Assembly: GCA_965364515.1 (NCBI GenBank)
Contig: CBDTXZ010000086.1
Location: 1 to 12,527 of the forward strand
Reading direction: 5' to 3'
DNA from: JAHEDH01 sp965364515
Lineage (GTDB): Bacteria; Actinomycetota; Acidimicrobiia; Spongiisociales; ZC4RG35
Length of the DNA: 12,527 bases
The notes beneath the pieces are model-generated. The model did not search any database, was not told the origin of the DNA, and was given only the letters and a program-made list of their open reading frames with translations. Position 1 is the first letter of the stretch; every line of letters starts with the position of its first letter. Positions 6,062-12,527 of the stretch are shown piece by piece. Made by a program: the position numbers and the translations under genes.

Positions 6062-7851
6062 GCCTGGCGGAGCTGCACTTCTACGACGAGAACATCCCGT
6101 GTCTGGCGGCGTGCCCGGTCAACACCAACGCCGGCATGTACGTCGCGGCCATCGCTGACGGGAAGGATGAGCTGGCGTACCTGACGGCCCGGCTGCCCAA
6201 CCCGTTCGCGTCGGTGTGTGGTCGGGTCTGTGCTGCACCGTGCGAGGAGGCGTGCCGGAGAGGACAGATCGATCGACCGATCGCCATCCGCGCGCTCAAA
6301 CGATTCGTGACCGAGAAGTACGGAACGGAGTCCGGCAACGGCCGAACTTGGGAGCACGTGACACGGCAACCGGAGACGTCCCGTCCGGAGAGCATCGGAA
6401 TCATCGGTGGAGGTCCCGCCGGCCTCTCCTGCGCCCACGACCTTCGTCGTTGGGGCTACGAGGTGACGGTGTACGAAGCGACAGACCGATTGGGCGGGGC
6501 GATGTGGCTGGGTATTCCCGAGTACCGGTTGGATCGCTCGGTGCTCCAGGGCGACATCGACGCGATCATCGACCTTGGCGTCGAGGTGCAATACGAGACT
6601 CGCCTCGGCGTCGATGTCACCTTCGAACAACTCCGGGAACGCCACGATGTGCTCTTCGTCGGAATCGGCGCAACGCTCGGAAGGGGCATCGACATCGAGG
6701 GAAACGAAGCCGACGGCGTCTTCAAGGCGATCGAATTCCTCATCAACATGAACCGAGGGTTCGAGGTGGACGTCGGCGAGCGCGTGGTGGTGATCGGGGG
6801 TGGCGATGTCGCAATGGACGCCGCCAGGACCGCGCTGCGTGCCGCCGAGTACGCCGATTCAACCCAGACGACACGGACGGATTCGACCGAACAGGACACG
6901 ACCACGCTGGCGATCGACGCTGCCAGGACAGCCACCAGGGCGGGCGCTCGGAACGTGACCGTGATCTCACTGGAATCCGAAGACGAGATGCCCGCCCACG
7001 AGTTCGAGATCGAAGAGGCACAGAACGAGGGCATCACGTTCGTGCACCGAAGAGGACCGGCCCGGATTCTCGCCTCCGACGGTCGGGTCACCGGAATCGA
7101 AACGATCGGCGTGGTCTCGGTCTTCGACGAAACGGGCAGGTTCGCACCCGAGTTCGATCGCGACGACCTGGCAACCTACGACACCGACACCGTGATCCTC
7201 GCAATCGGCCAGGCGATCGACCTCGACGCGCTCGGGCCGTCCGGACCGGAGATCGGGCCCCGCAGGACGATCGGCATCGACGTGCCCACCGGCCGGACGT
7301 CCCTCGACGGCGTGTGGTCTGGCGGTGATGCCGCCAACGGCCCCCGGACACTGATCGACGCCATCGCAGACGGCCGGCGCTCGGCAGCCGACATCCATCG
7401 ATCATTCGGCGGAGCGATCGAGGAGGAGGCGAAGGGCCACATGGTGCAGCTCGACCAGTTCCACCGTCTCACAGACACCTTCGACAGGTGGGAGCGCGTC
7501 GAGATCCCGACAGTGCCGACGGGACGACGGATCGGCCTCGCGGAAGTCGAACTCGGCTTCACCGAGGAGCAGGCTCGGCATGAAGCCAGCCGCTGCCTCA
7601 GGTGTTTCGCCAACATTCAGCTCGACGTCGACAAATGCGTTCTCTGTGCGCTCTGCGTCGACGTGTGCCCGCTCGATCTGATCTCGCTGGTCCCGGCCGT
7701 GGAGGTCGGCGAAATCGGAGAGGCAACCGGAAGTGCTCTGATCCTCGACGAGAGCAAATGCATCCGATGTGCCCTGTGTATCGAACGCTGTCCCCCCAAC
7801 GCCCTGTCGATGGGGGTCTGGAACGGAGTAGGAGTGCCCGCATGGACCTGA
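6058..7851 (+). CDS. GltD/DsrL-like FAD- and NAD(P)-binding Fe-S oxidoreductase with C-terminal 2x[4Fe-4S]
   Basis: This cytosolic flavoprotein of 597 residues belongs to the glutamate synthase small-subunit family. The N-terminal Fe-S region has Cys 15, 19, 54, 58, 62 and 66 in the GltD arrangement. The FAD site is GIIGGGPAGLSCA (114-126). The pyridine nucleotide site is VVVIGGGDVAMDAA (243-256). GGDAANGP (422-429) belongs to the second FAD contact. After SRCLRC (511-516) come two [4Fe-4S] sites: C527-C530-C533-C537-P and C568-C571-C574-C578-P. Where NADPH-using members have a YRR motif before MPA, this has SLESEDEMPA (304-313), which suggests NAD(H); that is inference. A 33-residue insertion repeats the helix after the nucleotide motif. 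It is not a glutamate synthase subunit in context: no large subunit is present, and it lies between cytochrome c and cytochrome b genes with a 4-bp overlap before and a 10-bp overlap after. It probably links NAD(H) to the quinone/cytochrome b complex. Confidence 0.92.
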   Translation: MSLAELHFYDENIPCLAACPVNTNAGMYVAAIADGKDELAYLTARLPNPFASVCGRVCAAPCEEACRRGQIDRPIAIRALKRFVTEKYGTESGNGRTWEHVTRQPETSRPESIGIIGGGPAGLSCAHDLRRWGYEVTVYEATDRLGGAMWLGIPEYRLDRSVLQGDIDAIIDLGVEVQYETRLGVDVTFEQLRERHDVLFVGIGATLGRGIDIEGNEADGVFKAIEFLINMNRGFEVDVGERVVVIGGGDVAMDAARTALRAAEYADSTQTTRTDSTEQDTTTLAIDAARTATRAGARNVTVISLESEDEMPAHEFEIEEAQNEGITFVHRRGPARILASDGRVTGIETIGVVSVFDETGRFAPEFDRDDLATYDTDTVILAIGQAIDLDALGPSGPEIGPRRTIGIDVPTGRTSLDGVWSGGDAANGPRTLIDAIADGRRSAADIHRSFGGAIEEEAKGHMVQLDQFHRLTDTFDRWERVEIPTVPTGRRIGLAEVELGFTEEQARHEASRCLRCFANIQLDVDKCVLCALCVDVCPLDLISLVPAVEVGEIGEATGSALILDESKCIRCALCIERCPPNALSMGVWNGVGVPAWT

Positions 7852-8591
7852 GAGACAAGCCCACACCTGGTGAGCGGCTCCGCCGAAGTGAAATCGGGCG
7901 ATCGATCTGGCGGGCCCCCGACCGGGCAACACCGCGCGATCGTGCCGCCGGACACTGGTCGAACTTCTTCCTCCACATCTACCCCGTCAAGATGACGCGA
8001 CGCGAGATCGGGTTCCGTTGGAGCTGGTATCTGGGGGCGATGTCGACAGTCCTGTTCGGATCGTTGATCGCTTCGGGGATCTATCTCATGTTCTTCTACG
8101 TCCCGAGCCCGGCGCAGGCGTATTCGAACATCCAGACGATCCAGACCGAGGTGGCCTTCGGTCAGTACATCCGAAACGTGCATCGATGGTCGGCACATCT
8201 GATGGTGCTGGTGGTCGCCGCCCACATGGCACGGGTCTTCTACCGGGGCGCGTACAAGAAGCCGAAGGAGTTCAACTGGGTCATCGGCGTGATCTTGCTC
8301 GTCCTCACGCTGCTGATGTCCTTCACGGGCTATCTCCTCCCCTGGGACCAGCTGGCGTATTGGGCGGTGACCGTGGGAACCGAGATGGCGGCGTATGTCC
8401 CATTCGTCGGTGACATCGTCCGGGAGATCCTGCTCGGAGGGAACACCGTGGGGGCCGCCACCCTGCTGCGCTTCTACGTGCTCCATGTCGCAGTCCTGCC
8501 AACGGCCATCGTGCTGGTGTTGAGTGTGCATCTGTGGCGATGGAGGAAGGACGCCATGCTCGAGATCGACCGGGAGGAGCCCGATGCCTGA
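7842..8591 (+). CDS. petB: Cytochrome b6-type subunit of a Rieske/cytochrome b complex
   Basis: This 249-residue, four-helix diheme cytochrome b should carry electrons across the membrane between two quinone sites. Heme ligand pairs are H114/H128 (14 apart) and H215/H230 (15 apart). The 15-residue spacing in the fourth helix is the b6 hallmark, whereas bc1-type cytochrome b has 14. GYLLPWDQLAYWA (163-175) is the conserved Qo-side segment after helix C. The N-terminal ~45 residues are basic and cytosolic. No Cys occurs in the protein, so the covalently bound extra heme of cytochrome b6 cannot be attached in the usual way. The ATG at 7842 lies inside the last codons of the flavoprotein gene and has GGAG with a 7-nt spacer; an in-frame extension upstream to 7602 only reads through that gene. 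It is split from its C-terminal half, which follows as the next gene. Confidence 0.95.
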   Translation: MDLRDKPTPGERLRRSEIGRSIWRAPDRATPRDRAAGHWSNFFLHIYPVKMTRREIGFRWSWYLGAMSTVLFGSLIASGIYLMFFYVPSPAQAYSNIQTIQTEVAFGQYIRNVHRWSAHLMVLVVAAHMARVFYRGAYKKPKEFNWVIGVILLVLTLLMSFTGYLLPWDQLAYWAVTVGTEMAAYVPFVGDIVREILLGGNTVGAATLLRFYVLHVAVLPTAIVLVLSVHLWRWRKDAMLEIDREEPDA

Positions 8592-9117
8592 GAACGACGG
8601 CCGGACCGAGCCACTCGTCGTCGACGGCCACCGCGTGCTCGGGGTCGTACCCGGGACCCCGCCCGGCGGCGACCGCAAGGAGCCGAAGGAACGGGACATG
8701 GTGTTCGTGTGGCCACACCTCCTGGTTCGACACGCAGTGGCGGCCATGGCGGTGCTGCTGCTGGTGCTCTTGATCTCGGTGTTCTTCGACGCCCCGCTCA
8801 AGGAGATCGCCAATCCCACGCTGACTCCGAACCCCGAGAAGGCACCCTGGTACTTCGCGGCCCTCCAGGAACTGCTGGCGCACTTCCACCCGCTCGTCGC
8901 AGGAGTCCTGATTCCAGGCGCTCTGGTGATCGGGCTGGTGGCCCTTCCTTACATCGACCGGAGCGAATACCTCCAGCCCCGGCACCGCCGGATCGCCGTG
9001 GTCACGTTCACGATCTTCATGACGATCTGGATCGTGCTCACCATCATCGGCTTTGCGTTCCGCGGACCGAACTGGGGATGGGTCTGGCCTTGGATCGAAT
9101 GGCACGGCGAGCTGTGA
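8584..9117 (+). CDS. petD: Subunit IV (cytochrome b C-terminal half, QcrC/PetD-like)
   Basis: This is a 177-residue, three-helix protein (about 48-68, 101-122 and 136-158) that completes the cytochrome b core. The Qo-site signature sits in KAPWYFAALQELL (86-98), the form seen in menaquinol-type subunit IV proteins rather than the PEWY of bc1. The N-terminal ~40 residues are polar and cytosolic. Unlike Bacillus QcrC it carries no fused cytochrome c; a separate anchored cytochrome c follows two genes later. The ATG at 8584 overlaps the cytochrome b6 stop by 8 bp and has GGGAGGAG with a 4-nt spacer, so the upstream in-frame Cys-rich extension from 8524 was discarded. The Rieske gene follows after 9 bp. 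Confidence 0.93.
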   Translation: MPENDGRTEPLVVDGHRVLGVVPGTPPGGDRKEPKERDMVFVWPHLLVRHAVAAMAVLLLVLLISVFFDAPLKEIANPTLTPNPEKAPWYFAALQELLAHFHPLVAGVLIPGALVIGLVALPYIDRSEYLQPRHRRIAVVTFTIFMTIWIVLTIIGFAFRGPNWGWVWPWIEWHGEL

Positions 9118-9121
9118 GGAG
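9116..9121 (+). promoter_or_regulatory. Ribosome-binding site that decides the Rieske start
   Basis: GAGGAG at 9116-9121 lies 5 nt before the ATG at 9127. It would abut or overlap the alternative GTG at 9121, so the ATG is preferred. Confidence 0.7.
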
Positions 9122-9126
9122 TGCAC

Positions 9127-9636
9127 ATGCGTGAGATCGTGACTCGGCGTGAATTCCTGTCGAACGCCTGGAAGACGGGGTTCGTCCTGGTCGGGGTCGC
9201 CGGTGCGGTGACGTCGTGGGACCTGTTGCAGCCGCTCCGGACGTCGGGGTTCGGTGGCAAAGTCCGCGCCATCCCCGCCGAGGCAGTACCCGAGACCGGG
9301 GCGATCGACATCCCCGCTGCCCGGGCGTACCTGGTCCGTCTGAACGGCGAGATCGTCGCGCTCTCGGAGAAGTGCACCCATCTCGGGTGTCGCGTCCCGT
9401 ACTGCGCGACGTCCAATCAGTTCGAGTGTCCCTGTCACGGTTCGAACTTCAATCGCGCCGGAGAGTACCGGGCGGGCCCGGCACCCCGCGGAATGGACCG
9501 CTACCCCGTCGAGATCGATGAGACCGGGATGATCTACATCGACACTTCCGAAAAGGTCGACGGCCCAGCTCCTGGCGGAGAATCCATCGACGAGCCCGTC
9601 GCCGGCCCTTCGTGCGCCGGTGGAGAGGAGGCGTAG
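9127..9636 (+). CDS. petC: Rieske [2Fe-2S] protein of the cytochrome b complex
   Basis: This 169-residue protein takes one electron from quinol at the Qo site and passes it to a cytochrome c. An N-terminal TRREFLSNAW with a following hydrophobic stretch (about 17-29) is a twin-arginine-type signal anchor. The cluster motifs are C83-T-H85-L-G-C88 and C101-P-C103-H104-G-S: C83, H85, C101 and H104 bind the cluster, while C88 and C103 form the stabilising disulfide. The C-terminal ~25 residues are Gly/Pro/acid-rich and extend past the usual fold, with one extra Cys at 163. The ATG at 9127 is set by GAGGAG 5 nt upstream. The stop is directly followed by the next ATG. Confidence 0.96.
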   Translation: MREIVTRREFLSNAWKTGFVLVGVAGAVTSWDLLQPLRTSGFGGKVRAIPAEAVPETGAIDIPAARAYLVRLNGEIVALSEKCTHLGCRVPYCATSNQFECPCHGSNFNRAGEYRAGPAPRGMDRYPVEIDETGMIYIDTSEKVDGPAPGGESIDEPVAGPSCAGGEEA

Positions 9637-10095
9637 ATGCCGTATCGGCACGAGAACGACGCCTCGATCGAGGAGGAGACCAACCGGGTCATGCTGCTGG
9701 GCGTGGGGCTCCTGGCGGCTCTGGTGTTGGCCTTCCCGCTCTATCGCCTGTGGGAGCCCTCGGCTCGGGAGGAGGCCCGCGAGCTCAACCTGGCGTCGCT
9801 CGAAGAGCAGGGTTCGCACTTGTTCCAACTCAACTGTTCGCAGTGTCACGGCCTCAACGGTGAAGGTGGTGTCGGTCCCGCGCTGAACTCTCAACAGTTC
9901 CTCCAGGCCGCGACGGACGAACAGACCGAGTTGTTGATCTCGGTCGGCGTGCCGGGTTCCCAGATGAGCGCATACTCGCTCGACTTCGGTGGCCCGTTGA
10001 CGTCGGAGCAGATCCGCTCGCTGGCCATCTTCATCCGGTCCTGGGAGGAGGACGCCCCCGACGTCCCGGACTGGCGCAACCCTCAGGGCGGTTGA
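9637..10095 (+). CDS. N-terminally anchored monoheme cytochrome c
   Basis: This is a 152-residue protein. One N-terminal helix (about 18-37) is uncleaved in appearance. It is followed by an Arg/Glu-rich linker and a cytochrome c domain with C67-S-Q-C70-H71, where FQLNCSQCHGLNGEGG is typical of class I small cytochromes. M110 in GSQMSAY is the likely axial ligand. It starts immediately after the Rieske stop, with GAGGAGG at 9625-9631 and a 5-nt spacer, so it is the last gene of the plus operon. It is probably the cytochrome c1/f equivalent that accepts electrons from the Rieske cluster; the first gene of the operon is the alternative candidate. Confidence 0.92.
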   Translation: MPYRHENDASIEEETNRVMLLGVGLLAALVLAFPLYRLWEPSAREEARELNLASLEEQGSHLFQLNCSQCHGLNGEGGVGPALNSQQFLQAATDEQTELLISVGVPGSQMSAYSLDFGGPLTSEQIRSLAIFIRSWEEDAPDVPDWRNPQGG

Positions 10096-10194
10096 TTCCG
10101 CCATCGGCGACCGACAGCCGTTCCCTTGCTCGTGGACACCCGACCCACCGCGGGCAGATTCCCGGATCCGAGTCTGTCGATATCCTCTCGACTC

Positions 10195-10656
10195 ATGGGT
10201 CGGCTCGCCGTGATCGCACTGTTGTTGGCAGCCTGCGGCCCCACGCTGACCCCCGTCGACCCGCCTGCACAGCCCGGCGGGACGATGGCGGTTCAGTTCA
10301 CTCGGGGGTTCGGACCGGGCCACTGGGAGCCGGGGCCGCACGGATACCGGCTGGGCGTGTCGTGCACCGAGCTCGAGATCGCTCTCGAACCGCCGGTGAT
10401 CAGATTCGATGCCGATCCGTCTGAGGCAGTGCTCGACGAGCCCGTGTGGTTACGGTTCGATGGACCGTCGCCGACGTCGCTGTCGCCTTCCGATCGCTCG
10501 GCGATCCATCCCGATCAGGCGACGGTTGCCGTCATGACGCTGGTCGGACTGACGGTTGCAGAAGCAGAGCTCGCAGTCACCGATTGCGCAGCCACCGTGG
10601 TGTACGACGGCAACGACCCCGAACGGCTCGACCCAGGCGAGCCGTTCATCCCGTGA
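10195..10656 (+). CDS. Small secreted lipoprotein of unknown function
   Basis: This is a 153-residue protein. A hydrophobic signal ends in the lipobox LLAAC, with Cys 14 lipidated. The mature part is Pro-rich and probably beta-structured, with Cys at 57 and 131 that could pair. The C-terminal segment VGLTVAEAELAVTD, then TVVYDGNDPERLDPGEPF, loosely resembles PASTA or I78-inhibitor-like folds, but I would not assign either. The start is set at the ATG before the lipoprotein signal; no ribosome-binding site precedes it. TATCCT lies 8 nt upstream, so a leaderless transcript is possible. An upstream in-frame extension to 10126 would bury the signal. The 3' end overlaps the convergent hydrolase gene by 11 bp. 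No link to the respiratory operon can be shown. Confidence 0.75.
   Translation: MGRLAVIALLLAACGPTLTPVDPPAQPGGTMAVQFTRGFGPGHWEPGPHGYRLGVSCTELEIALEPPVIRFDADPSEAVLDEPVWLRFDGPSPTSLSPSDRSAIHPDQATVAVMTLVGLTVAEAELAVTDCAATVVYDGNDPERLDPGEPFIP
10621..10647. terminator. Inverted repeat at convergent gene ends, candidate bidirectional terminator
   Basis: Perfect 10-bp arms GAACGGCTCG and CGAGCCGTTC flank the 7-nt loop ACCCAGG. The hairpin lies in the last codons of the plus-strand lipoprotein gene and touches the stop codon of the minus-strand hydrolase gene, where both transcripts must end. No U-tract follows on either strand. That weakens a classical intrinsic terminator call but is common in high-GC Actinomycetota. 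Confidence 0.55.
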
Positions 10657-11404
10657 GCAGCCAATCGAGGAACTCCTCGTCGCGATAGGTCCGTTCGAAG
10701 GTCGAGAAGTGACCCTCTCCGTCGAGGAGCTCGAGCTCGTGGGAGGTCCCGCAGCGCTCATTGATGGTCCTCACCGCCTCGATCACGAGATCCGGGAGCG
10801 CGATCGGATCTTCCGTTCCGTGGATGGCACGGATCGGCGCCTCGATCGCACAAGGATCGACGCCGTCGGGTATTGCGACCGCACCGAACCCCGCCCCCGA
10901 GACAGACGCTCCCCTGACGTATCGGTCGGGAAACCTGCTCATCATGTGCCACGTGCCGAATCCACCCATGCTGAGACCGGTGACCGAGATCGCGGAACCA
11001 TCGATGTCGTGGCGCTCCACCACGTCGGCGACCAATGCGTCGACCACTTCGGGCTGTTTCGGTGTCCACCACGCGGTGCCGGGCCCCGCCTGTGGAATCA
11101 GCACGACCGCGTCGAAGGAGTCCGGGTGGTCTCCCTCGGCGAGCACCGAGGGAAGCCCGTAGGAGAGGACCCAGTCGGTGTCGTAGTCGTCGTCACCGGA
11201 TCCATGGAGAAACACGACGAGTGGATGACTGCCACCGTCGCCGTAGCCGTCGGGGAACCACAGCAGATAGCGCAACTCGTCTGCCGGCGCCTCGAACGAC
11301 TGGAGAGAACGGTCGATCGGAAAGGTCCCCTGAAGAAATGTCTCGGTGGCGATCGGATCGGAACAGGCCGCCAGTACGAGACAGACGATGAGCGCCTTGC
11401 GCAT
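10646..11404 (-). CDS. Secreted lipoprotein alpha/beta-hydrolase (esterase-like)
   Basis: This 252-residue serine hydrolase is probably lipid-anchored outside the cell. The lipobox LVLAAC has its Cys at 14. The fold markers appear in order: FLHGSG (65-70) forms the oxyanion-hole region, GLSMGG (143-148) carries the nucleophile S145, HGTED (195-199) carries the acid D199, and GEGHF (229-233) carries the base H232. The layout resembles the phospholipase/carboxylesterase and polyhydroxybutyrate-depolymerase-like group within the prolyl oligopeptidase-type hydrolases. The substrate is not deducible. The ATG at 11404 directly precedes the lipoprotein signal, so the longer frame to 11527 was rejected. 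It is transcribed divergently from the ceramidase-like gene and convergently with the small lipoprotein gene. Confidence 0.9.
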   Translation of the reverse strand: MRKALIVCLVLAACSDPIATETFLQGTFPIDRSLQSFEAPADELRYLLWFPDGYGDGGSHPLVVFLHGSGDDDYDTDWVLSYGLPSVLAEGDHPDSFDAVVLIPQAGPGTAWWTPKQPEVVDALVADVVERHDIDGSAISVTGLSMGGFGTWHMMSRFPDRYVRGASVSGAGFGAVAIPDGVDPCAIEAPIRAIHGTEDPIALPDLVIEAVRTINERCGTSHELELLDGEGHFSTFERTYRDEEFLDWLLTG

Positions 11405-11508
11405 GTCGCCATCGTAGAACGCTCTCACCGGGCACTCCTGGACGTGACTCGCAGACGAATCGACGCTTGCGTCGTCTCCTCGGGGTTGCCGATCGTATGC
11501 TTGCCGCG
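11405..11508. promoter_or_regulatory. Divergent intergenic region between hydrolase and ceramidase-like genes
   Basis: These 104 bp must hold the promoters for both flanking genes. A TATGCT box at 11496-11501 lies 7 nt before the plus-strand ATG at 11509, which fits a -10 element of a leaderless transcript, although no good -35 lies at the right distance. A 14-bp palindrome with arms CGACGC and GCGTCG around TT lies at 11461-11474 and could be a small operator. Both calls are tentative. Confidence 0.35.
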
Positions 11509-12504
11509 ATGAAGATCTATCGCCCACTCAGGCTGGCGCTGCTCGCATTGGCTGCGTTCGCCGGCGGCTCCTGGGCGTATTGGTATTACCTGGGATGGGG
11601 GACGCCCGCGGAGAACGAATCGCCGATCGGTGAGCTGTCTCGGTGGTGCGAACGGGTCTCGGACGGGATCCTGCGAGAACCGGTGAACACGCTCGGCAAT
11701 CTCGGCTTCGTGATCGCCGGATTGCTGATGTTCTGGATCTTGGCACGCGACCACGTGCAGGTGCGACACGTCGAGAACCACTTCATCGGCAACCAGCCGA
11801 TCGCATTGCTCTATGCATCGGCCTCGCTCTTCCTCGGGCCCGGCTCGATGGTCATGCATGGCACCCACACGTTCTTCGGGGCGTGGATCGACAACGTCTC
11901 GATGGTCGCGTACATCCTCGTACCGGTGCTCTACAACTTCAGGACGCTCGGCCGCTGGTCGATCCGGACGATGTTCACGCTCTACGGCATCCTTCTCGTC
12001 GGCTACGGCGCGGGGTACTGGTTCATCGGGCCGGATCTCGGCGTCAACCTCGAACTCTTCGAGGTTGCGATCCCCCTGTGGTTGATCACCGAAGCCCTGA
12101 TCCGCTTCGACTACGGCTGGTTCCGGTGGCTGTCGGGTTTGGTCGGTTTCGCCGTCGCAGCCGCCTTCGGGATCTTGCCCCAGGAGATGCTCGAGGCGCC
12201 CGAGGAGTACTGGTGGATCGTCCTGTTCTGGTTGCCTGCGCTCGTCATGCGCGGCCAGGTGCCCGTGTTGCGGTGGTACTTCCCATGGTTCTTCCTCGGG
12301 GTGGCTTCCTTCTTCGGCGCCTATGCAATCTGGCTCACGGGAACCGACACGAGCTCGCAGTGCGATCCCGACAGCATCGTCCAACCGCATGCGATTTGGC
12401 ATCTGCTCGCCGCATTGGCGACGTTTGCCTTCTTCCTCTACTTCCGCACCGAAGAAGACCGCGACAGCTACATCCCCTCCGAATCGTGGAGTGAGGTCGG
12501 CTGA
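11509..12504 (+). CDS. Ceramidase-like (CREST superfamily) membrane hydrolase
   Basis: This 331-residue multi-helix protein resembles alkaline ceramidases, which hydrolyse an amide bond in ceramide using a zinc ion inside the membrane. The active-site spacing of ACER-type enzymes is present: S113-x3-H117, then D128 eleven residues later, then H294-x3-H298 in PHAIWH near the C-terminus. The N-terminal CERVSDG...NTLGNLGF region (47-67) matches the Glu/Asn calcium and helix-1 motif. An N-terminal signal-like helix (about 7-26) precedes the core. The ATG at 11509 is chosen; ATG 11497 and TTG 11467 are in frame but would add a polar tail. No ribosome-binding site is visible. The substrate in bacteria is uncertain, since few bacteria make sphingolipids. 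It is monocistronic within the window. Confidence 0.85.
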   Translation: MKIYRPLRLALLALAAFAGGSWAYWYYLGWGTPAENESPIGELSRWCERVSDGILREPVNTLGNLGFVIAGLLMFWILARDHVQVRHVENHFIGNQPIALLYASASLFLGPGSMVMHGTHTFFGAWIDNVSMVAYILVPVLYNFRTLGRWSIRTMFTLYGILLVGYGAGYWFIGPDLGVNLELFEVAIPLWLITEALIRFDYGWFRWLSGLVGFAVAAAFGILPQEMLEAPEEYWWIVLFWLPALVMRGQVPVLRWYFPWFFLGVASFFGAYAIWLTGTDTSSQCDPDSIVQPHAIWHLLAALATFAFFLYFRTEEDRDSYIPSESWSEVG

Positions 12505-12527
12505 ACCGACGCTGGACGGGGCGAACC

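Noticed and set aside
8584..9117. APWY instead of PEWY in subunit IV as a novelty
   Set aside because: KAPWYF is the usual form in QcrC-like menaquinol-type subunit IV, so it is not unusual here.
10087..10102. Small hairpin GGCGG-TTGATT-CCGCC across the end of the plus operon as a terminator
   Set aside because: It has only a 5-bp stem, overlaps the stop codon and has no T-tract; expected by chance at this GC content.
8323..10341. 672-codon minus-strand open frame opposite cytochrome b, subunit IV, Rieske and cytochrome c genes
   Set aside because: It is antisense to four recognised genes, with charged low-complexity composition and no domain motif.
1..12527. Mobile elements, CRISPR arrays, tRNA or rRNA genes, riboswitches
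   Set aside because: No terminal inverted repeats, transposase motifs, regularly spaced repeats, tRNA-like folds or rRNA segments were recognised on either strand.

Overview
The window is about 12.5 kb of GC-rich bacterial DNA. It is packed with respiratory genes, most of them joined by overlapping start and stop codons. The GC content, the lipoprotein signals, the split b6-type cytochrome b and the lack of U-tract terminators suggest a high-GC Actinomycetota member, possibly Acidimicrobiia-like. That placement is inference; no taxonomic marker gene is present.

Layout. Positions 1-212 hold the end of an unrecognised plus-strand gene. Positions 218-5144 hold a minus-strand operon, read from 5144 down: a 53-residue subunit IIa of a ba3-type (B-family) oxidase, CuA subunit II, heme-copper subunit I, a 733-residue multidomain fusion, and a small lipoprotein cytochrome c. 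The fusion runs in order: cytochrome b, two [4Fe-4S] sites, an MvhD/FlpD-like iron-sulfur domain, one membrane helix, a beta-rich domain, and a cytochrome c. A 152-bp divergent control region (5145-5296) contains a strong inverted repeat. Positions 5297-10095 hold a plus-strand operon: membrane-anchored cytochrome c, a GltD/DsrL-like FAD and Fe-S oxidoreductase, cytochrome b6, subunit IV, Rieske protein, and another anchored cytochrome c. Positions 10195-12504 hold three genes outside the respiratory cluster: a small lipoprotein, a convergent lipoprotein alpha/beta-hydrolase, and a ceramidase-like (CREST family) membrane hydrolase.

How they work together (inference). The plus operon encodes a Rieske/cytochrome b complex with a cytosolic flavoprotein that looks NAD(H)-type. 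The minus operon encodes the terminal oxidase plus a transmembrane wire linking cytosolic iron-sulfur clusters to a periplasmic cytochrome c of the kind that feeds CuA. Together they could be one NAD(H)/quinone/cytochrome c/O2 electron-transfer system. It might include flavin-based bifurcation or reverse electron flow to NAD+. The fusion and the flavoprotein are the strongest candidates for something little described.

No tRNA, rRNA, CRISPR array, insertion sequence or phage gene was seen. No gene-free stretch exceeds 300 bases.
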